Below are positions 44,938 to 59,135 of a stretch of DNA of 64,000 nt, piece by piece. Positions within the stretch are counted from its first letter, which is position 1. Each line of letters starts with the position of its first letter. Under the pieces are notes generated by a model. The model did not search any database and was not told where the DNA came from. It saw only the letters and a list, made by a program, of their open reading frames with translations. Position numbers and translations under genes: made by a program. The stretch is from Aphrophora alni (lineage: Eukaryota > Arthropoda > Insecta > Hemiptera > Aphrophoridae), in contig OY740774.1 in NCBI GenBank assembly GCA_963513935.1, positions 99,331,668-99,395,667 on the forward strand. The letters are read 5' to 3'.

Positions 44938-47900
44938 TTATTTGTAGACAAATCGAATCTATAACTCGTTGAAAACAGAAACCATTACGATGAAATATTT
45001 CAGCATAAAATAATTTCCTACTATTCGAAAACAAATATCGACAATTAATGTTTCGTTAATTTAATTTAATTTGTTTTTTTGTTTTTTTTTTGTTTTTTTA
45101 CAAACGATGTGCCTATTTAAATACAAATATTCGCTAATTGCATCAGTTTAATATATTTTTATTTCGATAAGAGAGGTTATGTGGTTAAGTATCGCCCTAG
45201 TATTGTGCTTCATTAATGTCTTGTATTATGACAATCTAGAACAACAAAGGCCAAGATAGAAGAAAATATGACGAGAGCTTGTTAAAATTTAAGTTAAGTT
45301 GTATAGTACCAAAATAAGAAATCCAAATTTAGTTGCTATGCATTTTGATTTTTCACACATAAATCGAAGTTCCCTATTAGTGGAACCTTAAATTTACCTA
45401 GACTTATCTAGACGTATAATGCAATCGCTTGTTTGTTTTAAATTAATTTAGATAAAAAAACACTAAAAAAAATTATATATATTTCCGTCCAGAAGACATA
45501 TAGGGTGTCTTACTTTAGGGGGAATTAAATTAATGCCGGCACACTTGGGGGAGGAAGATTGCTGCATTGTTTAAAAAACCAAGACGCGATACCAAACACA
45601 AACACATTAGCATATAAAGCCGTTTCAACTTCAGGTGGCGCCAAGTTAATTTCAAAAGCCTTTCACTTCTTTTTATATTGCACGACATCGCAATTGTAAT
45701 AAGTTATATTTTATTTATTCGGCTTTAAAATGAAGAGTTCTTGTACGTTTCGTAATGAAATTAATTATCATTTTATTTTACAGATAGCAAAAATATCATA
45801 CGATGTAAACGTTTATTGGTAAATTAAATTTAAATTGTAACGAGTATATAAATTATTCTATAAGTAATTTAAGCCATATTTTGTAATTGTATGTATGTAC
45901 ACAAGTTTCAAATTAATATGTGTTTGAAATGGGGTAGAATTAAATACTTTACATTCTAGTTAATGTGAAATCCCCCATGGATATGGCGGCACGCTATGTT
46001 TTTACAAATCCTACTGCAAATTAATCTGCAACGTTTTTTATTACTGTATGTATACAAGGTGATTCAGAGATTCCGTCCCTAATGGATTGTGGACAAATAT
46101 TTTTTTACGTTTTACCTTCTACAACTTGCATATGAAGAAATGTTATTAGGACACATGGGATAGTAGAGATCGGTTTCAAGACATTTTCAAACGTAAACTT
46201 AGAGCAAATTATAGCTCATTTTAAAGGTGTTTGAAAACCAAAGTTAAAAAACAATATATTCATTTAACAATGACGGCTTAATATATCGGAAATATAGGAT
46301 GTTCTGTTTTTCTGGATTTTTCTGTTAGAAATTCATCTACATCTAATAAAAAGTATCAGTATTAAGTGTTTTTTTTTTGTTTTTTTTTTTCGAAAAAATA
46401 CTCCAAATTATCGAAAAATTAAAATATCCATATTTAAAATTGTTCTAATATCAAGATAGAATGAAAATTTGAACTTGTTCTTGTTTTAAAATTCAATATG
46501 GCTGCTAAAAGAATCTACTTAACTAGTGTTTTTAGATTTTTTTTAGACTTGAGGCAATTTATAACTCATAGATTAAAATTTAGTTGGAATATATAAAAAA
46601 TTTTATATTTGACCTAATTTTTACTATTGGTACATATTATCAATATAATACCATTTTTTTTCATTGTATTTAATAAAAATTTGCAATAATTTCCAAATGA
46701 AGACAGTTTAAAAAATGTTTTTAGTAAATCCTACATGAATCGACAATGGATCATTGTATTTACAATCTATAATGTCCAACGTGTTTTTTTTAAATAAATA
46801 ATTTATAAACTATTCATACAAAAAATTATCTACGTATCACAATAAGTCTAAGCGGAACTATAAGTTGTGAGTCAGAAAATAAAGTTCTTCGTATTTTTTT
46901 GGACTAAATTGTAGTTTCATTTCATTAAAAAATTGGGAAGTAAGCACAGTATATAATATAAATTCGTTAAATATAATCAAAATTGTAAGAATAATCAAAA
47001 TTTCAATAAGGCCACCGTTTTGAAAATTTCAATAGGAGCACATTAATGATCATTTTATACAGCTTTGTGATCGATAAATATTGAATGAAATGTTCAATGT
47101 GAACAAACTGACACTCAAAACGCACCAATAGAAATTCAAATTCTATCACTTCAGCGTATAGTAATTGCAGTCACTCCTTGCGATGAATTTACCGGAATTT
47201 GGCGTTAATTAAAGTACTGTAGAGAAATTTTCAATTACTCGTTAATTTTTTATTAATGGAGCTATAACTGTTTTATATTGGTTAAACAGATGTGAAGCTT
47301 CATATTTATTATTTCTTTTTATATCCCCCTCTCTCTAGTATATTATGTTTGTCAATATTCTAGAGGGGAGGTGGATATTAGGCAATTTTGCTCCTTTTCG
47401 AATTTGTTTTTCACCTGGTAGGTTTTTTCATTTAATAATGATAGTTGATAATTCTTGAAACATTGTCGGCCCAACAAAAGTTTTATATTCTCAAATGATG
47501 GTATGTGTCCGAATAAACTATGTCAATAGTACAAAAACTTATAATCAACAATAATTAAATTTATCATCATTAGCTGTTTCAACCTGCACTGGTCGTTTAC
47601 AAGCGACAACCTCCGTAACATGTCAAAACTGATAGTGATATAAACATTACTTTTGCATTATAAAAGTCTTTCTCTCCCCCCCCCCATGTTTAACATTTAC
47701 ATGTAATAAAATTTAAAATAGTTGAAATATTTATTCGTTATACATCATTTAAATTTGAATGATATTGTATTCCATACAACATTTTTATTGATAAAGTTGG
47801 ACGCCATAAAATGTAAATGTATTTAACCAGGTACAAACGATGCAATGTCAAAACACTTTCTAAAAGACTCAGAAGGTTTTATATCTCATCTCTTTTATTT

Positions 47901-49003
47901 TGCGAACGTGAGTCTTCCACCAAACTTTGTTGACGAGATACATTTTACCTAGATATTTTATAACCTCGATTTGTTACAGCCAGAGGGAAATCCACGTGGT
48001 TACGCTGGAATAAATTTGCTTTCCGATCAAACCATCATTTAGAACAAAATTTATTGAAACTGCTTAGTTTTAACTACTCTACTTGCTTTTAAAAATTGTG
48101 TATACAAATTCACTTTTAAAACTTTTGTTTTACTATTAATCGGAGTGCGATAGTTTGTTTACAGGTAACTTAATTGTTCTTTTTTTTCTGAAAAAATACG
48201 TTCCCCTCCTTTAAAAACAGAAAGCTCTTAATACGACTTTAATAAAACGTGCTATATATTTCTTGTTTTATCATACATTCCTCGTCTAATTAAAAGAAAT
48301 AATAATAATAATAAGCATATCAGTAAGTATTTCCCAAAATTCAAAGGTGGAAATAGTATACACAAATTAAACTGGACTTTCTATAACTGTTGGACAGATA
48401 GTGTGTCAGTTAGGATAAAATAGGTTAAGTTATGTTAGGTTAAGGTATATTCCTCCGTTGGCTATATTGAGCCCCAAAAAGTGTCACATGACGAAGAGTC
48501 CTAGAAGAAATTATAGGCCGGGAAGTAAGACGTTTGTAGGGGCATGTATACAACGCCTACGATGGGTTGTGTCAAAATGGGTGGTCAATTTTTTCGGTTC
48601 TCCCAACTTTATATATGTCCTGGACGTTTAAACAGGTATACTGCTGGCCAGCCAAACAAACATTTTAGTGTTAATTGCGGAAATAACAGTAAATCTATAT
48701 ATATTAAAGTCAAAACCCACTAACTGATCACGAAATATCTGGATCCAAAAATTTTAGAGCTATGAATTTTTAACATGGTTTGAGGTAGGTATGTAGACGT
48801 GAATTAAGAAAAGGTTTTGAAAACGTTCCACTTTAAGGGTGTTTTTACTCCTAAAACAAGTATCATATCTTCGTTATTTATGGGTGGATTTTGATCAAAA
48901 CTTGTGTGTTGCTGTATTTTGGCATAATTTATTTCCTTCCATAGGACCACCATTAGGGTTGTGCTAAAAAAAAAAAAAGAAAAAAAAAAAAAAAAACTTT
49001 ATA
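44938..49003 (+). repeat. Direct 4.1-kb duplication, copy 1
   Basis: Nearly collinear with 50609-54725 (offset about 5.67 kb), from TATTTGTAGACAAATCGAAT to CTTTATA. Differences are scattered substitutions and small indels. It contains no coding frame of note but several nested element ends (ATATAGGGTGTCTTAC near 45500, GTATACAAGGTGATTCAG near 46055) and the 5' part of a small Helitron from 48694. Copy 1 stops just past the Helitron A-tract. Confidence 0.9.
48694..49003 (+). mobile_element. Small Helitron, 3'-truncated copy
   Basis: Begins A|TCTATATATATTAAAGTC like the complete copy at 54389 and is collinear with it to the A-rich tract (48966-48996). It then jumps into other sequence, so the 3' hairpin and CTAG end are missing. 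Here the 5' TATATATA motif is short. Confidence 0.65.
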
Positions 49004-49018
49004 TTTAAAATGATATAT

Positions 49019-49105
49019 ATTTCAAACACCGACCAGAAGACATATAGGGTGTCTTACTTTAGGGGGAATTAAATTAATGTCGGCACACTTGGACACCCTG
49101 TATAT
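49019..49105. repeat. Third fragment of the duplicated unit with mini inverted termini
   Basis: TTTCAAACACCGACCAGAAG and the following 60 bases match 51127 onward and 45481 onward. Here the segment from AGGGTGTC (49046-49053) is closed by GACACCCT (49092-49099), making a 54-bp miniature with 8-bp inverted ends next to TATA on both sides. It looks like an internally deleted remnant of the element nested in the big duplication. Confidence 0.45.
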
Positions 49106-50608
49106 ATATATATATAAGAGAGAGAGATTTTCAATAACTCAAGATTTGGATATAATATTACTAAAATGTAGCATCTAAAAAATCAAATAAAATATATTGA
49201 TTACCATTGCCCCTAAAATGCCAATTTGGGAAATATCAATAAAACCAAAACAAAAAAAACTAAGGAGCTGTTATAATGGCTTAATTTCTCAAAATTGGTT
49301 CAACCAATTTTTGTATAATTTTGATGAAATATGAAGAATAATTACCTAAATCGTTGTGCCAAATACTTAGTGACAGTTCAGAAAAGAAACAAATGAAACC
49401 CATAAGATCTCATAAGGTCGTTTTAAAAATTTGTCTTACAAATAATCCCGCAAACAATGTTAAGATGTAATGGCGTTTGATTTTATCTTATAAGTTACAT
49501 CTGAAATCGATTTTGAATTAACTGAATTTTTCTTTTTTTATTGAAAACCAATCTTCAAAATCGTCTGAAATTGTAAAGCAAATCTGAGTCTTAAAATATT
49601 GAATAGAACAAATTTGTGAGTGTAAAATATAGTGTTTCTACTGTTATACATTGTAACCGACTCCATTAAGTTATGATTTTTTCAAACATCACTTTAGAGT
49701 TTTCCACTTCCAAGAAGTTTTCCAATTTTCCTCTTTCAAACAAATGACCAACAGCAGTATTGGTTCTCACAACATCTTTCCTTGTTATACAAATATTACA
49801 AGGCAATGGATGGAGAGGCCAACACCTTCGAAATAAAAAATTTTATACTTGATCTAAACTATGAAATTCCTAAACTTCAAATGATATCAAGAGATGTATT
49901 TTCGTTTTATTTTATTTATTTTTGCGTTTTTATTACACTTACACGAAGTAAAATGAGTTTAGTTATTTGGGGGGGGGGGAGGGGAGCATTAATGACGAGT
50001 TTTACGTATAAACACCCGTTTTGCAAGCACAAGTTAAACAAAAAATGGCTATAAGTCTTTGTCCTTGTGGTACACTACTAAAATTTGTGGACCAACTTGA
50101 ATGACATTTGGTAGTGGAAATATTTTGACTATATTTAGGGGAGATTTATTTATTCAATTGATATCTGAAAAATAAGACGTTGCTAACATTAGACCACAAC
50201 CCAAAATTCTATTTTTTTTTTAAATTGATAGCATAACAATTTCAATTAAATTCGCCTCAGATGCAGGCTACAAGAATAAAAATAAAATGTATTGCTCAAC
50301 ATCACTTCCAAAATACAGGTAAACATTAATGAACGAAATTACTTGTGGTATACATATATAACGTTCAGAAATAATAGATAAAAACGAAGACGTACGTTAG
50401 TCATTAATAATTTGACAATTGACGAAAGTATGCCATCAAACTAAATTTTGTTTCAAACATTGATTCACTCGTTGAAGCTTTAAATTGTCTTACAAACGAC
50501 AAAAATTGTTCTAAAAACTACTTTTTTAGACTCACGGAACATCAAAATAGATATATCCTCTTACGCTACACATCCATCAAATTATTTTTTCATCCATTAA
50601 ATAACTTT
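49106..50608. other. Spacer between duplication copies, no gene seen
   Basis: Mostly unique AT-rich sequence. Contains an 11-base G run (49969-49979) and a short segment (49300-49400) resembling 30440-30560. The 90-codon frame at 49782-50054 runs through the G run and is not credible. Confidence 0.5.
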
Positions 50609-53600
50609 TTATTTGTAGACAAATCGAATCTATAACTCGTTGAAAACAGAAACCATTACGATGAAATATTTCAGCATAAAATAATTTCCTCCTATTCGAA
50701 AACAAATATCGACAATTAATGTTTCGTTAATTTAATTTAATTTGTTTTTTTGTTTTTTTTACAAACGATGTGCCTATTTAAATACAAATATTCGCTAATT
50801 GCATCAGTTTATATTTTTATTTCGATAAGAGAGGTGTATGGTGAAGTATCGCCCTAGTTTTGTGCTTCATTAATGTCTTGTATTATGACAATCTAGAACA
50901 ACAAAGGCCAAGATAGAAGAAAATATGACGCAAGCTTGTTAAAATTTAAGTTAAGTTGTATAGTACCAAAATAAGAAATCCAAATTTAGTTGCTATGCAT
51001 TTTGATTTTTCACACAGAAATCGAAGTTCCCTACAAACGGAACCTTAAATTTACCTAGACTTATAATGTAATCGCTAGTTTGTTTTAAATTAATTTAGAT
51101 AAAAAACACTTAAAAAAATTATATATATTTCAAACACCGTCCAGAAGACATATAGGGTGTCTTACTTTAGGTGGAATTAAATTAATGCCGGCACACTTGG
51201 GGGAGGAAGATTGCTGCATTGTTTAAAAAACCAAGACGCGATACCAAACACAAACACATTAGCATATAAAGCCGTTTCAACTTCAGGTGGCGCCAAGTTA
51301 ATTTCAAAAGCCTTTCACTTCCTTTTATATTGTACGACATCGCAACTGTAATAAGTTATATTTTATTTATCCGGTTTTAAAATGGAGAGTTTTTATACGT
51401 TTCGTAATTAAATGAATTATTTAATTTTACATATATCAAAAGTATCATACGATGTAAACGTTTATTGCTAAATTAAATTTAAATTGTAACGAGTATATAA
51501 ATTATTCTATAAGTAATTTAAGCCATATTTTGTAATTGTATGTGTGTACACAAGTTTTAAAATAATATGTGTTTGAAATGGGGTAGAATTAAATACTTTA
51601 CATTCTAGTTAATGTGAAATCCCCCATGGATATGGCCGCACGCTATGTTTTTGCAAATCCTACTACAAATTAATCTGCAACGTTTTTGATTACTGTATGT
51701 ATACAGGGTGATTTAGAGATTCCGTCCCTAATGGATTGTGGACAAATACGTTTTACGTTTTACCTTCTACAACTTGCATATGAAGAAATGCTATAAAGAC
51801 ACATTTGATGGTAAAGATCTGTTTCAAGACATTTTCAAACGTAAACTTAGAGCAAATTATAGCTCATTTTAAAGGTGTTTGAAAGCCAAAGTTTAAAAAC
51901 AATATATTCATTTAACAATGACGGCTTAATATATCGGAAATATAGGATGTTCTGTTGTTCTGGATTTTTCTGTTAGAAAATTAACCTACATCTAAAAAAA
52001 GGACCAGTATTAAGTGTTTTTGTTTTCAAAAAACTACTAAAAAATTATCGAAAAATTAAAATATCTATATTTACAATTGTTCTAATATCAAGATAGAATA
52101 CAAATTTGAACTTTTTGTAATGACATTTCTTGTTTTAAAATTCAAAATGGCTGCTAAAAGAATCTATTTGACTAGTGTTTTTAGATTTTTTTTAGGATTG
52201 AGGAAATTTATAACTTTTAGTTTAAAATTTAGGTGTACTATATCGAAAATTTTATATTTGACCTAATTTTTACTATTGGTACATAATTATTATCAATACA
52301 ATACCAATTTTTTTTATTGTATTTAATAAAAATTTGCAATAATTTCCAAATGAAGACAGTTTTAAATGTTTTTAGTAAATCCTACATGAATCGACAATGG
52401 ATCATTGTATTTACAATCTATAATGTCCAACGTGTTTTTTTTTTAAATAAATAATTTATAAACTATTCATACAAAAAATTATCTACGTATCAAAATAAGT
52501 CTAAGAGGAACTAAGTTGTGTCAGAAAATAAAGTTCTTCGTATTTTTTTGGACTAAATTGTAGTTTCATTTCATTAAAAAATTGGGAAGTAAGCACAGTA
52601 TATAATATAAATTCGTTAAATATAATCAAAATTGTAAGAATAATCAAAATTTCAATAAGGCCACCGTTTTGAAAATTTCAATAAGGCCACCGTTTTGAAA
52701 ATTTCAATAGGAGCACATTAATGATCATTTTATACAGCTTTGTGATCGATAAATATTGAATGAAATGTTCAATGTGAACATATAAACTAACACTCAAAAC
52801 GCACCAATAGAAATTCAAGTTCTATCACTTCAGGGTATCAGTATTCCTTGCGCTTCTCCTTGTAGTCACTCCTTGCGATGAATTTACCGGTATTTGGCGT
52901 TAATTAAAGTACTGTAGAGAAATTTTCAATTACTCGTTAAATTTTTATTAATGGAGCCATGACTGTATTATATTGGTTAAACAGATGTGAAGCTTCTTGT
53001 ACATTTCCCCCCCCCTCTCTAGTATATTATGTTTGTTAAAATTCTAGAGGGGAGGTGGATATTAGACAATCTTTGCTCCTTTTCGAATTTGTTTTTCACC
53101 TGGTAGGTTTTTTCATTTAATATCAATAGTTGATAATTCTTGAAACATTGTCGGCCCTACAAAAGTTTTATATTCTCAAATGAAGGTATGTGTCCGAATA
53201 AACTATGACAACAGTACAAAAACTTATAATCAACAATAATTAAATTTATCGTCATTAGCTGTTTCAACCTGCACTGGTCGTTTACAAGCGACAAACTCCG
53301 TAACATGTCAAAACTGATAGTGATATAAACATTATTTTGGCATTATAAAATTCTTTCTCTCCCCCCCCCCCCCCATGTTTAACATTTACACGGATAGAAC
53401 TTAAAATTTAAAATAGTTTAAATATTTATTTGTTATACATCATTTAAATTTGAATGATATTGTATTCCATACAACCTTTTTTATTGATAAAGTTGGATGC
53501 CATAAAATGTAAATGTATTTAATCAGGTACAAACGATGCAATGTCAAAACACTTTCTAAAAGACTAAGAAGGTTTTATATCTCATCTCCTTTATTTTGCG

Positions 53601-54388
53601 AACGTGAGTCTTCCACCAAACTTTGTTGACGAGATACATTTTACCTAGATATTTTATAACTTCGATTTGTTACAGCCAGAGGGAAAGCCACGTAGTTACG
53701 CTGGAATAAATTTGCTTTCCGATCAAACCGTCATTTAGAACAAAATTTATTGAAACTGCTTAGTTTTAACTACTCTACTTGCATTTAAAAATTGTGTATA
53801 TAAATTCACTTTTAAAACTTTTGTTTTACAAATTCATCGGAGTGTGATAGTTTGTTTACAGGTAACTTAATTGTTTTTTTCTGAAAAAATTCATTCCCCT
53901 CATTTAAAAACAGAAAGTTCTTAATACGACTTTAATAAAACGTGCTATATATTTCTTGTTTTATCATACATTCCAAGATATAATTTTAAAAAAATAAAAA
54001 TTAGCATATCAGTAACTATTTCCCAAAATTCAAAGGTGGAAAAAAGTAAATAGTATACAACAAATTAACCTGGAGTTTCTACAACTGTTGGGCAGATAGT
54101 AGGCCTATGTTAGATATGATGAGACAGGTTAGGTTATGTTAGGTTAGGTTAAGGTATATTCCAACGTTGGCTTTACTGAGCCTCAAAGAGTGTCTCATGA
54201 CGAAGGGTCCTAGAAAAAAGTATAGGCCGGAAAGTAAGACGTTTGTAGGGGCATGTTTACAACGCCTACGATGGTTATGTCAAAATGGGTTGTCCATTTT
54301 TTCGGTTCTCCCACCTTCATATATGTCCTGGAAGTTTATCAGGTACTGGTGGCCAGCTAAACAAACATTTTGCGGAAATAACAGCAAA

Positions 54389-54439
<51 letters not shown>

Positions 54440-54725
54440 GTCAAAACCCACCGACTGATCACGAAATCTCTGGATCCAAGAATCTTAGAGCTATGAATGT
54501 TTTAACATGGTTTGAGGTATTTAGATGCGTAATAAGAAAGGGTTTTGAAAACGTTCCACTTTAAGGGTGTTTTTACCGCTAAAACAAGTATCATATCTTC
54601 GTTATTTATGGGTGGATTTTGATCAAAACTTTTGTGTTGCTGTATTTTGGCATAATATATATCCTTCCATAAGACCACCATTAGGGTTGTGCTAAAAAAA
54701 AAAAAAAAAAAAAAAAAACTTTATA
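50609..54725 (+). repeat. Direct 4.1-kb duplication, copy 2
   Basis: Second copy of 44938-49003. Private changes include a tandem doubling of AATAAGGCCACCGTTTTGAA near 52656-52690, expansion of a C run to 14 (53361-53374, 10 in copy 1 at 47676-47685), and expansion of the Helitron TA motif. A short GGTTAGGTTATGTTAGG cluster (54127-54155) is present here and reduced in copy 1. Confidence 0.9.
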
Positions 54726-54771
54726 AACTGTCTCAACTATCCCTAGGTGAAACTGTGGGCCCATCAGCTAG
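54389..54771 (+). mobile_element. Complete small non-autonomous Helitron
   Basis: Starts TCTATATA after an A and ends CATCAGCTAG before a T, as Helitrons insert between A and T, with 5' TC and 3' CTRR. Ten bases before the end is an imperfect hairpin CCCTAG-GTGAAA-CTGTGGG; the same hairpin is cleaner in the copies at 25485 and 59108. No coding capacity. The TA motif just inside the 5' end has expanded to about 45 bases (54391-54435), and an A-tract of 26 lies before the 3' hairpin. Confidence 0.7.
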
Positions 54772-57553
<2,782 letters not shown>

Positions 57554-57565
57554 TATTTTTATATT

Positions 57566-57721
57566 TACAGATACACTTTCAAAAGTCCCTTACCACACTT
57601 GGGAATAAACAAAATAACAAAAAACAAATTTTTTTTTTTATTTTGTTTATTCCCAAGTGTGGTAAGGGACTTTTGAAAGTGTATCTGTATATATTGTCAC
57701 CACAGTGCTCTGGTCTTTGTT
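57566..57721 (+). mobile_element. Hairpin insertion 3 with 12-bp target duplication, perfect 51-bp stem
   Basis: Exact direct repeats TATTTTTATATT flank it (57554-57565, 57722-57733). The element opens TACAGATACACTTTCAAAAG. Its first 51 bases (57566-57616) are the exact reverse complement of 57639-57689, around a 22-base A/T loop. A 32-base unpaired tail (57690-57721), TATATTGTCACCACAGTGCT and so on to CTTTGTT, then meets the right duplication. Outer arm and tail match the element at 6293-6535, but the fold-back point lies further out, so the stem is about half as long. Perfect arms imply a recent insertion or a hairpin copied from one strand. Confidence 0.8.
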
Positions 57722-57733
57722 TATTTTTATATT

Positions 57734-58860
57734 GTTTATCTTTATTTTTGACAAATTCTAAAATTTACAAAATACTTTGTCTTTCCCTTGTTAAGTGTCA
57801 GACCCACACACACTTTGCAATAAAATCAAACTACTGCAATTTTACTTTTTAGTCATCTTTTATTGCTGTATGCAAGATTATTATGTAAATTATGGTAGTG
57901 TTAATTGAATAACGTACCAATGTTTTTGAGCTCAATTCTTCTTATCTTCAAAACTAAACAACACTCAAATATATATCTTGTCGACTGATGACTTCAAATA
58001 TAACCTAGAAACTCATTATATTGCAATATACTACCAGTATTGTGCTGCAGGGCACGTAGGACGATCTGCTCACGGCAGACGCTCATTAGTAAGATATTCA
58101 AACCTAGACACAGCATCATGTTGTTTATCTCACTTCTGACAGACATGTTTCTTTATCGTCCTTCATTGAGTAATTTAATGTAATGTTTGTATAAAAAATT
58201 CTACAAAATATTGCATACACTTTCTCATCCAAAATAAAAGTCTAAGCAAAAACGTATCCGTCACTATTTACACGAAATTCTTATCAAGAGTTATTAAACA
58301 ACAACTGAATATAACTTGAAAAAAACTATCCTCAAACGTAATGTACACTAAAATATAATTACTATAATTTACTTGGACAAATTTTGAAAAATTGAACTAT
58401 CTAAAACGTATTATATTGTTTAAAAAATCTTTTTTAACAGAAATAGTTAATAACTCCCGGGTAGTAAATTTTAAATAGATAGTGACTATGTTTTGAAGGA
58501 TATCTCGGCAAAAATTTATCACAATCTTTAGAGTAGATTGTAAAACAAATAAGATTTTTGTTAGGGTAGGTACTAGTCACAAAATATCTATTTGGATTAC
58601 AGTGACAAGAGGCTAAATAGCCTCGAACTCTCCAAAACACTAACTAGGGTAGGTTCTCACAAATTTTGAGTTGTAATAAACATCCTGACATACGGCTAAA
58701 ATGTCTTTCCTCAACAAATTTGTTTAATACCGCTTCACTCCTAAAGATTTTTCTCACTGGATATATACAGTGGATTTAATTATACAGACAAAAAATATAC
58801 CAAAATTAATTTGAGTACATTCTCTTGGCACTCCTAGCAATATCCTAACATTACTGAAGT
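57734..58860. other. AT-rich DNA, no gene seen
   Basis: No recognisable gene or repeat. Confidence 0.5.
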
Positions 58861-59135
58861 GATCCAAGAAAGAGCTATGATTTTATCACATGGTTTATGG
58901 TAGGTCTTTAGACGCGTACTAAGAAAGTGTTTGAAAATGTTCCACTCCAAGAGTGGTTTCACCCCTAAAAAAGTATTTAAAAAAATGTATGTGTCGATTT
59001 TGATCAAAACTGGTGTGTTCCTGTATATTGGTATACTTCATTTCCATAGCAACACCATTAGGGTTGTGCTAAACAAATTATTTCTTTATAAAATCATCTC
59101 AACTATCCCCAGGTGAAACTGGGACCATCAGCTAG
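58861..59135 (+). mobile_element. Small Helitron, 5'-truncated copy
   Basis: Collinear with the 3' three quarters of 54389-54771 (GATCCAAGAA, AGAGCTATGA, CATGGTTTATGG, AAAATGTTCCACT, TTTTGATCAAAACTGGTGTG, CACCATTAGGGTTGTGCTAA). It ends with a clean hairpin CCCAG-GTGAAA-CTGGG and ACCATCAGCTAG followed by T. The 5' TCTATATA end is missing. Confidence 0.7.

Noticed and set aside
49782..50054. 90-codon frame containing WGGGRGAL
   Set aside because: Passes through a G11 homopolymer, no domain, no homologous frame elsewhere.
54167..54496. 109-codon frame with Ile-Tyr repeat, and the opposite-strand frame 54280-54462
   Set aside because: Half of it is the expanded TA motif of the Helitron; the homologous region in copy 1 (48480-48720) does not keep the frame.
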